A DNA stretch of 64,000 nucleotides from Hoplostethus atlanticus (taxonomy: Eukaryota > Chordata > Actinopteri > Trachichthyiformes > Trachichthyidae). The stretch lies in the NCBI GenBank assembly GCA_034670405.1, contig JAXDDX010000346.1:94977-158976 (forward strand). The letters run 5' to 3'. The notes beneath the pieces were generated by a model that was not told the origin of the DNA, searched no databases, and saw nothing but the letters and a program-made list of their open reading frames with translations. This document shows, one piece after another, positions 11,501-23,892 of this stretch (positions are counted from its first letter, which is position 1; each line of letters starts with the position of its first letter). A program made the translations under genes and the position numbers.

Positions 11501-13758
11501 TGCTTATGATTGCTTTTCTTTTTGATCTGCATTTGCAGCAGAAAACAAAATATTTTGTTTGTATGCATTAGTTTTTCCTATTTAGATGACCTTTGAAATA
11601 AGGTCCATTGGATGGATAATGCAGTTCAGGGTGGTGCTGCACAAGAATGATAAACTTCTCCTTCAGGTTTATGGATGTAAGGAAGAAAGTATAGCTGTGA
11701 AATAACCCATCTCAAAGGGTTATTTCCCGTCAGATGCTAAACAGATACAACCCAAAAAGCATTCCATGATATATTTTTATCACAGTGTGCAACTGTTGCA
11801 CCCTCCACCCAAAAGTGCTTTCCATGTTGAAGACAATAGATATTTGCACTCAAAAAACACAGCATTTTTCCAGTCAATAAGCCTACTAACAAAAAAAGCA
11901 AAGAGTAGCATACAGATAGCCATACAATAAATAAAGATATAGAAATTAAACAGCATCTTCATCTTGTAACCAATAAATTTACACATCAATTGCTGTATTC
12001 GGTCTATCAAAAAGGAAAACTTGCTAGCTACCCTAGGTTATTGATGTTACTACTGCCATGTAGCCATCCAATATGTGTCTATTGTCAGTCAACCTGGCGA
12101 GAAGCAATAGACTGGGACAAATATTGGGTCCTAGCTACTGTATATAGCTATATTGCTTGTGATTGATGAATCCTTACTGAATCGCGTTTACACAGCTAAA
12201 TGGCAGTAGTAATATCATTAACCAAGGGTACCTAGCTGTTACCCCAGCCACTAATGATCTCTGTTTGAAAGATAACAGTACAGCAAAGTAGATTGGAGTG
12301 AAATGGCAGCAAAAGTGCTTGCTTCAGCAACAACACTATATTCTTGTGCTTTCTTCTTCATTATTAGCTATATTATAGCTTATAATGACCACAGGAGCTG
12401 GAATGGGACTATAGCATGTTCAGAGATGATACCAAGAACCACTGGATAAGGGGACACAGATGCTTTATTCAAATCACCATAGCTCAGTTACTAGGCCACC
12501 AAAATAATTGTCAAGTCCATCAGCCAGTGCTCAGTCTTTCTACCTCATCAAACACCAAAACTCCATCACAGTTGTGTGTGTCCTGCTGTGGTCCCTGTGG
12601 TCTCACTGCAAGTGAGAGCACACCTGAGAAACAGCACTCAAATAGACCAGGCTGCCACTCAGCCTGATAACCAACGCAAATGGACCATCATTATGCCAAT
12701 TAGCAATATAGTTCTGTTTTTAATTGTTGAAATAAAACTCATCTTTGTTTACATTTGTTTTGTTTACAGCAGGATTTAACTGTACGGCCACATGATACAG
12801 CCAACCAAAAGGAAGTTACTGGCCAAGAGGCAGAAATTACAGCTTGCTGGTATAGTAGACTATCATGAACCATAACGAAATTTAGATGCCCATGGGAAGA
12901 GGGATAGTTTACACGGGGGCTTCTTTATAGGATAATCTGCTGTTAAACCAGACAAATCAAATCAAATCAATCATAACAGTAACGTTCTAGTAGTGTTGGC
13001 ACTCTGCCCCTGCAAAAGTGATGTTGACTAGTAGCCTACTGTAGTGTATAATTTTCACACAATAAGTGATGAGATCCATTACCAGTGTTTTCAACAAGAA
13101 CATTAAGTTGCCAGCCAAAGAGATAAAGTAACCAGCTAGGGGGGTCAAGGGCCATGCTTCCCTGATTAACAAGCTCTATTCTGTATATGTATGTATTAGG
13201 TAGAGAAATAGGCCACCTTTACTCAATTAGTGGATCAGAACGAATAAGTATAGACCGAATAGAGTCCTATTCCAGACTGGTTTCAAATTAACCAGCATAG
13301 TATTATTACTTTGGCAGAGCTACTGGGGCCAGGCAGTGGCCACACCTTGTCTAGTTTCATGCTTTTAAGCAAATTACTTAACTCAGCAGAACTGTAGGCA
13401 GAGAACTGCAGGCCAGTGAGCTAATTATATTGGTAGGGGTGACAGAACATGGTCGGTTCCAAAAGAAGAAAATTTGATATTGAAATAATGTTTAAAGATT
13501 AGTAGACAAATATGCTTTCATTCATCCCACAACAAATTTAAGAATAATATGTCTAAATTTCTCAGTCTGTAGTTGTGAAAAGTGGAAATGAATGCACAGA
13601 ACTTTGATGAACCATATCCACTGCTTTCAGAAGTGAGGACACGTAAAATAAATCCTGTTGAGTCCTTGCCAATCACCTGACAGCACAAGAACCTGCAAAT
13701 GAGTGCTCACTGAGAAAGGGTCGGGTTTTGGGGAAACATAAAAAGCGATTCACTGAGA
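8511..13758. other. Long non-coding stretch, presumed host intron or flank
   Basis: About 5.2 kb in which no coding exon or well-bounded repeat was recognised. There is a short (CAT)n microsatellite near 9155-9175. Open frames here, including the 144-codon one starting at 10086, show no recognisable family and no splice support, and are taken as chance. Confidence 0.35.
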
Positions 13759-13763
13759 TGGTT

Positions 13764-14529
13764 TGTCACAGGGAAACCCTGTGCCCTAAAGTAAGGCACC
13801 GATGCAACACTCACAACAAGATATCATACTGGGCATAATACATTGTTTTATAGATTGTTTAAATTGTTTGTCACCTCTCCTCTCTGCTACACTTGTCTCT
13901 TCCTCTGCTATAGACTGGGAACTGCCAAATCCGACCAGGAGGGTCCATTCGATTTAAATAGAAGGGTTCCCAGGGGAAGAGACAAAGTGCGGTAGAGTAG
14001 GAGGGGTGTTTGTGTTTCTGTTCAGGGATTAGGCTGTTTAAAGCACCCTTTTTAAAGAAACGTATTTTAAAATAAGCTTGGATCTATTTTTTTAATGATA
14101 ACATATGATAATTGGACATTGCTGTCTGTTTAAGATAAGATAATTGATAATGGTCTCTTGAGTAGGTGGAGCCCACCTGTATTTAAGGGACAAGGCTGGA
14201 GCACCTGGGAGAGACCAAAACCTCATAAGAGAGAACAACTAGAGAGAGAGAGAGACAGCTACAGACCACAGCTCCTGCCTTGGGCCCAGTATTAGCGGCA
14301 TAGCCACAGAGCAGATTAGAGTTATTTTCTGTTTGAAATATTTTCTTTTTGGTATTTTCCTATTTTTGGGAAAATAGTTTATTTTTGTTTTTCTTCATTT
14401 TTGCCTATCATCTTTAATGCACTGTAAATATCTGCACGGGACTCCACTGCTGTAAAATAAAATTAACTTGGACTGCTGAACTTCGCCTACATCCCTTTTC
14501 ATGTGTCTGGCTGCTCGGCCAACCTCACA
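13764..14529 (+). mobile_element. Solo LTR with 5-bp target duplication
   Basis: A 766-bp block starts TGTCACAGGG and ends CAACCTCACA. It is flanked by the direct repeat TGGTT at 13759-13763 and 14530-14534. Inside are a TATA-like TATTTAAGG near 14180 followed by a CT/GA-rich leader (AGAGAGAGAG), and an AATAAAATT polyadenylation-like signal near 14456. No second LTR or internal region is present, as expected after LTR-LTR recombination. Superfamily is not assigned. Confidence 0.75.
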
Positions 14530-14534
14530 TGGTT

Positions 14535-15677
14535 ACAGTGCATGGGGAAAGTTGTTGAGATATTGCGGTTGCACAACTTGATGAGGCCATTCACAATTCA
14601 CCATACATTGCCTTAGCTATTGATGACTCACTGCCCAGCTTCTGGTGGATGTGAGATTTTTATCACAAAGAAAAGAAGGAATTTTGTGTTTTTGTTTGAC
14701 CTGTTAGGTGTAACAGCACAAAGGGAAGATAATACATATAAGGCCATGATAGAGATGTTCACAAACAGGGGAATAGACCTTAAGTATCAGTCACCATAGC
14801 CATGATAAGAAGGGAGTGGCTGTACCACCCTGGCTTTACATCTTTACCACTGTATCATCCACCTATCTGTCCTGTGTGCCAGTCTGGCAGAGGAGTATGC
14901 TGTCATGGCAACAGTGATCAGAAACTGATCAGGCAGCCTCATCCCTTCAGCACCATCTGCTTAGAGAAATCAATGCTAATGCAGACGATCTATATTGTTC
15001 CACAACAATATGATACAAAGGCAGACATTTGGAACACTTTTGGGCCATTCGAATAGAAATCAAAGCTTTCCTAGCAGAATGGAAAGACTCAGCAACTCAG
15101 TTGGGGAAATAACAACCTGTGTGTGTGTATCACTGTCAATGAATTCCAGAAGAAATTAATGTTTCAGGGTTGATCTTCAGGGGGATTTTTTACACTTTCC
15201 AAAACTGCAACAACAAATCCAGGGAGAGGATAATTTTTCTCACCATGTTGACTTCATACAGAAGCTGTGTGACAATTCGGACACGTTTTCACAGTTTCAA
15301 CCTCGGAGAGTGTTCTCCTGTTCAGCATTCATCATTAAGAATGTTACTGAGTTCTCAAAGAAAGCCAAACAGACTTTAAGTGGGTAAATGTTGATTGATC
15401 AGCAACCAAAAGTGCCGTTAAAGGAGTAGTTTGTGAGCCATTAACTTTCTGGATACAAGATGTGCCTGAAACTGTCTTCCCTGCTCTTGTAAAATTAGAA
15501 ATCTACAGCCTTAGGATGTTTGGCTCCATGCAAAACTGTGAATCAGCATTCTCAACAATGTACATCAAGACCAAATACCATACATATTGTTTCATTGTTA
15601 AAACAAATGTATTTGTTTTAATAGTCAATTAATACCCATGTATTAATCATGAAATGTGAATAATTGTAGGTTTATAA
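14535..15677. other. Non-coding stretch
   Basis: Nothing recognisable as a gene or bounded repeat. Around 15460-15560 the plus strand has scraps reminiscent of the end of an hAT-like dimerisation region (..NCESAFSTMYIIKTKYH..), too degraded to call. Confidence 0.3.
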
Positions 15678-15689
15678 CTATGCGGATAA

Positions 15690-15965
15690 TCCAACTGCAC
15701 TGCATTTCAAGTCTCGCCATAGGTTCTCAATGGGATTGAGATCAGGACTCATCACTGGCCACTCCAGAACAGTCCAACATTTTCTCTTTAACCATTCCTG
15801 TGTGTTTTGGGTCATTGACCTGCTGGAGAAACCCTGACTTTCAATTGACACCCAGTTTTCTGGTAATGGGTAGCACATTTTGCTCAAAAATGCCTTGGTA
15901 ATCTTCTGATTTCATAATGCCCTTAATACGTTTAGGACATCCAGTACCCGAGGCAGCAAAGCAGC
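15690..15965 (-). pseudogene. Tc1-like transposase fragment
   Basis: On the minus strand the frame reads ..[19 protein letters not shown], the conserved Tc1 transposase block around the third catalytic acidic residue. The adjoining 15800-15960 parallels the sequence at 18960-19130, including CAGTACCCGAGGC on the plus strand. Only the C-terminal half is present, with frame breaks, and no terminal repeats could be placed. Dead copy. Confidence 0.75.
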
Positions 15966-16395
15966 AGCTATCTATGAAATTTGTGTGAATGGACCCTCTC
16001 AAATTTTAATTAAATACCCCTGCAATAGGCAATAAACAAAAGTAGGTAGATGAAATCCATCTCAGAAGACCAGAGTTACAAATGTAACCGAAAACAGTAT
16101 GGAACAAACCAAATAACAGGTTGACTAACACACTTGGCAACACACTTAATTAAGTATTTATTGACTTTTATCATTGCATCTGAAAACTGACCATTTAATC
16201 ACTGATTGGGCTACTTGCTATTGTCTGTTGTTATTATATTATATTCCCAAGTATTTTTTATTTAGCTGAAGTAAACCAACTTTGGTCATGGTGCAATTCA
16301 TTGCTTTTTCATCACTACTATATGGTAACATCCACAATTTGGTGACAAGAAATAAAACAATCCATTGGCCTTTCCCGTGATAATGTTCCTGCTAA

Positions 16396-16545
16396 CTACA
16401 TTACATTACATTACAGTCATTTAGCAGACGCTTTTATCCAAAGCGGCTTACAGAGGTACTTGACACTATGTGGGGATCAAACCCACGACCCTGGGACTGA
16501 GAGTCTCATGCTCTACCGACTGAGCTGTCCAGGCCAGGTTGCAGG
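16396..16545 (-). repeat. tRNA-derived SINE (minus orientation)
   Basis: Read on the minus strand: a tRNA-like head with D arm GCTCAGTCGGTAGAGC (A box) and T arm GGGTCGTGGGTTTGATCCCC (B box). The body follows with AAGCGTCTGCTAAATGAC and a short (TGTAA)n-type tail. The head resembles tRNA-Lys. The tail module GATAAAAGCGTCTGCTAAATG is very common in fish SINE/LINE tails. Transcribed by RNA polymerase III when active and dependent on a partner LINE. Confidence 0.8.
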
Positions 16546-16569
16546 CCTAGCCTGCCTAGCCTGCAACCT
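16534..16569. repeat. Short inverted repeat
   Basis: AGGTTGCAGGC and its complement GCCTGCAACCT are separated by about 14 bases, just beyond the SINE head. This is a possible hairpin or a small duplication scar; no function is claimed. Confidence 0.4.
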
Positions 16570-16618
16570 CAGAACACACAGTACCCACTACCCAGAATGC
16601 CACAGGCCATAAACCTCA

Positions 16619-16960
<342 letters not shown>

Positions 16961-17054
16961 TTAACTAAAGATTCTCAGAAAGTCATCCATGCCATTGTCG
17001 TATCTTGTTTAGACAGTTGCAACTCTCTCTACTCCTGATTTAATCAAACCTCTT

Positions 17055-17225
17055 ACAGTTCTGACCAAGATTATAGGCACCCTTGCATTTTATATAGATA
17101 ATGTATAATATCTTTTGAAATAATTGGAAATTGACACACGTTCATCTGTTTAATTCAACAGCACATGATCAAACATATAAAAAATGTGTTTTGTCTTGAA
17201 AAGTAGCCATAGCAACGGTGATTGA
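17055..17225. repeat. Tc1-like terminal fragment
   Basis: CCAAGATTATAGGCACCCTTGCA followed by TTGAAATAATTGGAAATT and ACACGTTCATCTG closely parallels 17985-18100, the outer part of the neighbouring Tc1-like element. No transposase sequence is attached, so this is an end fragment. Confidence 0.6.
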
Positions 17226-17575
17226 TTTTAATAATATCACAATTGTCCCTCAGTCTAGACAAAAGACTAAACTGAAGACTGTCCCTCGGTTTATACTCAA
17301 GACTAAAGGTGAGTGATTATGAATGTTCTCACTTGTGCCCCAAGACTAAAGGTCATTAATTTTGTTCTACAGTCTAGACTCAAGGCTAAAAGTAATTGAT
17401 TCTGATTGCCCCTCAGTTTAGACTCAAGAGTAAAGGTGATTAATTCTGACTGTCCCTCAGTCCAGATTAAAGATGATCGATTGTGATTGTCCCTCAGTGT
17501 AGATTCAAGACTAACCATGATTGATTCTGCCTGTTGCTCAGTCTAGTCTCAAGGCAAAAGGTGATGTTACTATTA
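17225..17575. repeat. Degenerate minisatellite, CCCTCAGTCTAGACTCAAGAC-type unit
   Basis: Six or more imperfect units share the core CCTCAGTCTAGACTCAAGA followed by CTAAAGGTGATTGATTCTG, with irregular spacing of roughly 45-65 bp. The units are too diverged for a recent expansion. No coding potential. Confidence 0.65.
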
Positions 17576-17984
17576 AATCCACTACACATCAGGTTTTATA
17601 GACTTTCTTTGTTTTTGCCCACTTCTAATTTTGTGTTGTTTCCTATGTTTTTAGCTAGTTACTTATTTACTTATTTATTATTGACCACTGACCATGTATT
17701 TTATAGACTCTGCTTTAAGATATGTGCTATATAATTAAAGATGATGATGGTGATTATTATTATAATTATTTTGTCAAAATAAAACAAGCAAGTGAATCTT
17801 TAAACAAATTAATTATTTATGTTATTTGAATATTATAATTTTATTTACTTCCTACTTTGGTAGAAAAATCTGAAGCAAAATGCACAAGAAGTCAGTTGAA
17901 TACTTCTTGGCATGAAGATAATAGAGCAATGATCACATAGGTTTGCAAAGTATTGTTAGTGATATACAGTTCTGGCCTTTTCAA

Positions 17985-19230
17985 TAACCTGAAGATTATT
18001 GGCACCCTTGCATTTAATGGAGATAATGTACAATATCTTCTGAAATAATTGGAAATAATTAACTTCTTCACACGTTCATCTGTTTTATTTAACAGCATAT
18101 AATCAAACAGTAAGAATACAAATATAAAAAACATCTTCAAAAATGGCCATGATTATTGGCACCCTTTAGAACAATTCCAATCAATTTTGTTGGAAGGAAG
18201 TTGCACAGACTTTGGCATTTCTTGTAACCACCAATAAGCTTCCTGTAACCTTCTGCTGACAGTTTCTCCCACTCGTCAATTGCCACCCACTTCAATTCTT
18301 CAATGTTTGAAGGATTCCTTTCACCAACTGCACATTTCAGGGCATGCCATAGGTTCTCAATGGAATTCAGATCAGGATTCATTGCTGGCCACTCCGGAAC
18401 AGTCCACCGTTTTTTCTCCAACCATTCCTCTGTACTTTTGGGCTCTTTTGGGCTCCAGAGAGTAGTGCGTTCGGCTGAATGCACTATTGGAACAACACCA
18501 GGAGGTGCAGAACCAGAGCCTGTAGGATCATGAAGGATCCTCACCACCCCAACAACGGACTTTTCCAGCTGCTGCGGTCAGGCAAGCGCCTCCACAGTCA
18601 CGCAGCCAAAACAGAGAGACTGAGACGGAGTTTCTTTGCCCAAGCCATCAGGACTGTGAACTCTGATCTCACCAGGGCCCCCACCAAGTTACACACACTG
18701 CCCCTCTTATGCACACACACACACACACACACACATAGATATACATATAGTGACAACACATATTTATATATCTATTTTTCATACTTTTTTAGTTATATTT
18801 GTTGCTTCTTTTTACTTTTCACTTTGTACTGTAAATATTGCTGCTCTTTAAATTGTATATACTGTTTTTTGCATAATCTGGTTAGCATTGCCACTTTCAT
18901 TTCACTATACATCTTGTATGTGTATGTGACAAATAAAGTTCTTGAATCTTGAATCTTGATGTGTGTTTTGGGTCTTTGTCCTACTGGAAAAACCCATGAC
19001 CTTCGATTGACACCCAGTTTTCTGACACTGGGTAGCACATTTCGCTCCAAAATGCCTTGGTAATCTTCTGATTTTCATGATGCCCTTCATATGTTCAAGA
19101 CGTCCAGTACCCGAGGCCGCAAAGCAGCCAACCTCCACCATATTTGACAGTAGGTAGGGCTTCTTGTAAAAGATTTTCTTTAGAAGCTTAATTTCAATGT
19201 CTGTAAACAAAGCGCTGATTTGCATTGCCA
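17985..19230 (-). mobile_element. Tc1-like DNA transposon relic, split by an L2-like insertion
   Basis: Minus-strand frames carry the C-terminal Tc1 transposase block WPAMNPDLNSIENLWHALK (near 18380-18335) followed by EELKWVAIDEWEKLS. After a 0.5-kb interruption (18434-18958) the upstream part of the transposase resumes at 18959 in the order seen in the copy at 15690-15965. The ends resemble the TIR-like sequence at 17055-17225. Stops and frameshifts are present. Confidence 0.75.
18434..18958 (+). mobile_element. L2-like LINE 3' end inserted in the Tc1 relic
   Basis: The plus-strand frame encodes the extreme C-terminus of a LINE ORF2 (NGLFQLLRSGKR... LRRSFFAQAIRTVNSDL), then an (AC)n microsatellite at 18714-18736. 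It ends with AATAAAGTTC and the tail CTTGAATCTTGAATCTTGA. The same protein end and tail lie in opposite orientation at 63464-64000. 5' truncation is typical of LINE insertion. It lies exactly between two halves of Tc1 sequence, so it is the younger insertion. Confidence 0.8.
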
Positions 19231-19434
19231 AATTCCACAGCACACATCACCATTTTTCTCCATTATTCTCTCTATTCCCTCCCACCCACATACCCACCCG
19301 TCTGACCCCTCAAAAAAGAGAAGAACAAAGAGGAAAATAAATTGATAAAATAAACAAATAAATTAAGTAAAAATAGAAGTAAAAAAAGATACACACACAT
19401 AATACAGGGATAAGCATAAAAAAACATAAGAACA

Positions 19435-19690
19435 CATACACCGATCAGCCACAACATTAAACCACTGACAGGTGAAGTGAATAATATTGATTATCTCATT
19501 ACAATGGCACCTGTCAAGGGGTGGGATATATTGGAAAGCAAGTGAACAGTCAGTTCTTGAAGTTGATGTGTTGGACTCAGGAAAAATGGGCAAGTGTAAG
19601 GATCTGAGCGACTTTGACAAGGGCCAAATTGTGATGGCTATACGACTGGGTCAGAGCATCTCCAAAACGTCCGGTCTTGCGCATAGATCG
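19435..19690 (+). mobile_element. 5' end of a Tc1-like element
   Basis: ACACCGATCAGCCACAACATT, an ACAGGTGAAGTGAATAA block, and an ATG followed by [20 protein letters not shown] are the terminal repeat, leader and first transposase codons of a common fish Tc1-like family. The reading breaks near 19690 at an A-rich run. Only the first ~250 bp remain. Confidence 0.75.
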
Positions 19691-20764
19691 CATAGATCCA
19701 AAATTCTTAAAAAAAAGATTAAAAAAAAAAAAAGAGGTATACTCTGTATTAGTGACTGTAACAACATCAGTGTTAAAGGGTATACAGGTATGGGATCACA
19801 ATCACAGCAAGGCACACCAGGCATATGAGAGTTGGAGTCATATTTAAAAAAAGTGAGGGACTGGCCAAACGTTTATTCAGAACGGAGAGTGGATAAACTA
19901 TTTAATTATGTCAAAAACAGATGCCATTTCTTGCAAAAGCGTGCATAAGACCTTCTAAGTGTGTAATTTATTTTGTAAAGACTGAGGAAAGACACTAGGT
20001 CATTTAGCCATGCAGAGTGTGAAGGAGGAGTTGGAGATTTCTACGCTAAAAGTATACTCCGCCTGGCTAAAAGCATTATGAAAGCAATCACATCAATCCC
20101 ACTATAATTCCAAGGGAGCGGACCCAGAATTTCCCCAGAATTTCCCCCTGGGGATCAATATAGTATCTAGCTCAATCTTATCTCACACCAGAAATGGCCA
20201 GCAATCTGCAGGGATTGAGTTTTATATCCAGGTCCTTTGATAGTGTGTCAAAAATGGCTGACTAGAACTCTTTAAGCTTTGTGCAAAACCAACACGTGGG
20301 AAAGGTCTGCTTGTGAGAAACTACGAGCACAGAGAAGATCAATGTCTGGGTAAATTTCTGCTAATCTTGACTTGCTTAGGTATGCTCTGTGAACCAATTG
20401 GAGCTGGATTAGGCCGAGTCGAGTACAAGATGAAGATGAATTTATTCTTTCCAGTGCCTGCTTTCACCAGTCACCTCATAACCACAGGCCTAACTCTCGT
20501 TCCCATTTAGATTTTGTCCTAGAGACACTGGGGTTAGACAGGAACATGATGTTATAGTAGACTACCGAAATAAGCCCTCTCTGAGATGGAGATCATTTGA
20601 AAAGCCTCTCCAATGGCAACTCTGGGGGGAGGAAAAGGAGGCAAACTGTGCATGTGCAAACTGTCAAAGCTGCAAATAATGGAATAGGTTAGAGTGGGCT
20701 ATATTACATTTTTAACATAAAGGCATAATGCTGTAAAATGAAGCCGAAATTGGCAACTTCATTT

Positions 20765-22375
20765 TTATAGTCGGGTCGGTAGTACACAAACATCGCTGAC
20801 CAAATCTAGATACAGTCTTGTACATGACCACAAATCACATGATTTGTCTAATGACTTGGGCATTAGGTTTTCCCATAGTGTATACACTAGGTGTCTCAAT
20901 AAGATACGATATACACTGCGTGCACAATTATCATTATTTCTATGCACATTTTCTTTAAAAAAAATAAGGGGATTGTACTGAATTAGTTCTGACACTAACC
21001 TGTGGGGAGGAATACAGAAGTTTGACCCAAGAAATAAGAGTGCCCCTAAACCCATTTTTTTCTAAGAGAGTGAATAAATAATTCCATTCTACTCGGTCAA
21101 AGCCTGGCATCAGGGAAGATAACTTCCAAAGGAATAGAGGAGTAAGATGTATGGATAATATTAAAGATGTTGGAAAGAGAGCGTCAGCCTTTGATGAAGC
21201 CAGTCTGATCATCTGATATAAGCTTGGGAGGAAGAGCTTCCCCAGCTTAGAGAGAGAAGAGAAACGGTTGATTGGGTGAGTGTTGGTGGTAGTCTTCCCC
21301 TTTTAAAAGACTCATTGAACATGTCTCGGAGAATAGACATGTTGCTATTAGCTGGAGGTTCAGATTTATACACGGATGAATAAAGGAGTCCAAAAGCTAT
21401 GTTAATGTCTTAGACTTTGGATTTATATTTGATCTGTGGAATCAGCCTAGATGCCGCTTGTCGCTTGAGTTGATGGGTGAGCAGATGACTGCACTTGTCC
21501 CCGTATTCATGTAAAAGGCCACGAGAATGGAGGAGTAGGCGTTCTGCATTTCTAGTAGAGAGTAGGTTAAATTCAGACTGTAAAGTCAATCTCATTTTAA
21601 AAAGATCTGGGAACGGCTCAGATGCAAGCCGTCTGTCAAGCTCAATAAGAGCGTTTGAGAGATCTTTCAGTTGTTTCTGCTGAGTTCTACTTCCGTGTGA
21701 TTTCACCACGAAGAACAGCTTTCAGAGATTACAATGGATAAGTAATCAGCAGAAAGAAAGAAAAAAAAAAGAAATAACAATAAAAAAAAGTAGTCAATAC
21801 TGGAGAAAGTGTGGTGGACTTTAGAGAAGAAAGAAAATGAAAGAGGGTTTACGTATCTCCATGGCTCTATTGTCTTCCATAAAAATTAATAGGGATTTAG
21901 ACATCTTGGAAGCAGCTATTGTTTCTGGGTTAAAACAGGGTCAATAACACAATTTAAGTCACCTCCAAAGATACATTTGTGTGTATGTAAACTGGGAAGA
22001 GAGGCCAGTAGCTTATTTATAAAGGCAACATCATCTCCATTAGGGGCATACACATTTACAAGGGGTTTGGAATATAGAGAACCCTGTTACAATGACATGC
22101 CCTCCCATTTGGATCAGATAAAATCTCTGATGGTGTGAATTGAATCCTTCTATTTATCAAGACTGCAACGCCTTTGGCCCTTGAGTTAAAGTTAGAGGGT
22201 TGTGAAAGTCATGGGTTGCCATGACTTTCACAACCCAATCCCAATTCTTGAACGGATCTCCTGAAGAGAAATTATATCACCTTTCAGACTTTTGAGGTGA
22301 GCAAAAGCCCCTGCCCGTTTGATTGGACCCTGCCTGCCTTTTGTGTTCCAAGAAAAAAATCTAACTGCATGACCT
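20765..22375 (-). pseudogene. L1-like LINE ORF2 fragment (endonuclease to reverse transcriptase)
   Basis: Read leftwards. The endonuclease start is near 22375 (RFFSWNTKGRQGPIKRAGAF, then LKGDIISLQEIRS). The linker region is at 21709-21410 (NLLSTRNAERLLLHSRG... KRQAASRLIPQIK). The reverse-transcriptase segment FDRVEWNYLFTLLEKNGF, then SWVKLLYSSPQVSVRTN, is at 21110-20970. Frameshifts and stops occur throughout and the catalytic box and C-terminus are absent. Collinear ORF1 remnants lie at 25380-26200, so one old L1 copy on the minus strand spans about 26.2-20.8 kb, broken by later insertions. Confidence 0.8.
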
Positions 22376-22408
22376 TGAATTACAGCTGCACTCAGCAGAT
22401 GACGTAGT

Positions 22409-22988
22409 GGGCCAGATTCATAAAACGGTAACAGCATTGCACCAAAAATCTGCAGTAATTTTAGCTCATTCATAAAGTTACTGTGGCGGTGATTAGCGCA
22501 GCGGAATCAACTACCGCTGCGTTATTCTCCGCTGGATTCCAGATGAAAGCCAATGAAAAGCAACATGTTAATGAGGTGTTACATATTTAAGAGTCGCTAA
22601 TTGAATTATGTGGAGGCAATTATTTATATTTGATTTTTTAATTAACAACAGTTTATGGCGATACAAACTGAGGCTTCTTGTTGGCTAGCTGGCGATCTGA
22701 ACTGCCCATAGGACTCGTAGTTCAAAGTGAATACTGGCGTTGCTATGGTTACTATGACAGGTCACTCTTATGTTACTGCGCCTCAGGTTAACTAAATAGT
22801 CCATCACATTACAAGATCCACGCGGTATCAAATGCCACAAGAACTGCTACAGATTGTCAAAAACGGCCAAAACATGTTTGATAACATTCTAGAAAAGAAA
22901 ATCCATTTCACACAGGTTTCATACCGTCAATCTAGAAAGGCGTTATTGTTTGTGCAACGGTGTGCTTTTATGAATCTCTTACTGGCCC
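22409..22988. mobile_element. MITE, GGGCCAGATTCA termini, copy B
   Basis: Starts GGGCCAGATTCATAAAA and ends TGAATCTCTTACTGGCCC. It is an inverted relative of copy A at 1563-2163. It sits between the L1 endonuclease start and the L1 inter-ORF region, so it inserted into the L1. The 3-bp flanks (AGT and ATT) do not match, so the duplication is decayed or the boundary shifted. Confidence 0.65.
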
Positions 22989-23453
22989 ATTATGTGATGA
23001 CATAAGGATCATGAATAGATGATGCATAATAACCATACCCATGTGAAGTATAAAACAGAACAAACATAATGGGTATGTAGTAAATATACGTAGTGTACCT
23101 TGTCCAATGAAAAACAGAACAGAAATAAACAAACAAAACCAAAGATATACACAAAGATTGAGTTCAGAAAAAACCCACCCCTTCCTAGAATCTCTTTCCC
23201 ACACAAAGAAACCCACAGGTAAAAACAAAGACAAATTGACCACCAGTGCATACACCTACCAAATAGCTTAATTTGGTTTACTGTAAGAGTGCAGCCTATG
23301 ACCTGATACCTATGACAAGTGAGGTAAACAAGTTAATGTGACGAACAATAAGTAACCAAAAAGGGAAAAATAAAAAATAAAAATAACAAAAGCTCAAACA
23401 AATTGTCGTTATTATGCGTGGTGGCACAGATTGTTTTTATTATGATATGAACA
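22989..23453 (-). repeat. L1 inter-ORF or 5' ORF2 region, non-coding as it stands
   Basis: AT-rich stretch between two insertions, lying where the L1 copy should have its ORF1-ORF2 junction. Open frames here have no recognisable domain. Assignment rests only on its place between the two recognisable L1 parts. Confidence 0.4.
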
Positions 23454-23892
23454 TACAGACTCACCAGCCACCTTATTAGGTACTCTTGCTCGTTAAAGCA
23501 AATAGCCTGCTCCTCCAAACAGCAAATCATGTGGCTGCAGCTCAATATATAAAGCAGGCAGACATGGTGAAGTGGTTTAGTTTTTTGTTCGACCAAACAT
23601 CAGAATGGGCAAGATGTGTGTGATCTAAGCGACTTTGACCGTGGTATGATTGTGACGTTCCAGCATCTCAGAAACAGCTGCCCTCCTGAGATTTTCAGGC
23701 ACCACAGTCTGTCAGTCAGAGTTTACAGAGAATGGTGCGATAAACAGATGAGAATGGGCAGACTTGTTCAAGCTAACAGAAAGGCCACAAATGCTCCAAT
23801 AACAGCTCTTTACAACAGTGGTGTGCAGAAGGGCACCTTGTTGAATCCATGCCGTGAAGAATTCAGGCTGTTCTGGAGGCAAAAGGGTGTCC

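Noticed and set aside
10903..13200. Minus- and plus-strand frames of 60-83 codons
   Set aside because: Random-length frames, no family, no splice evidence.
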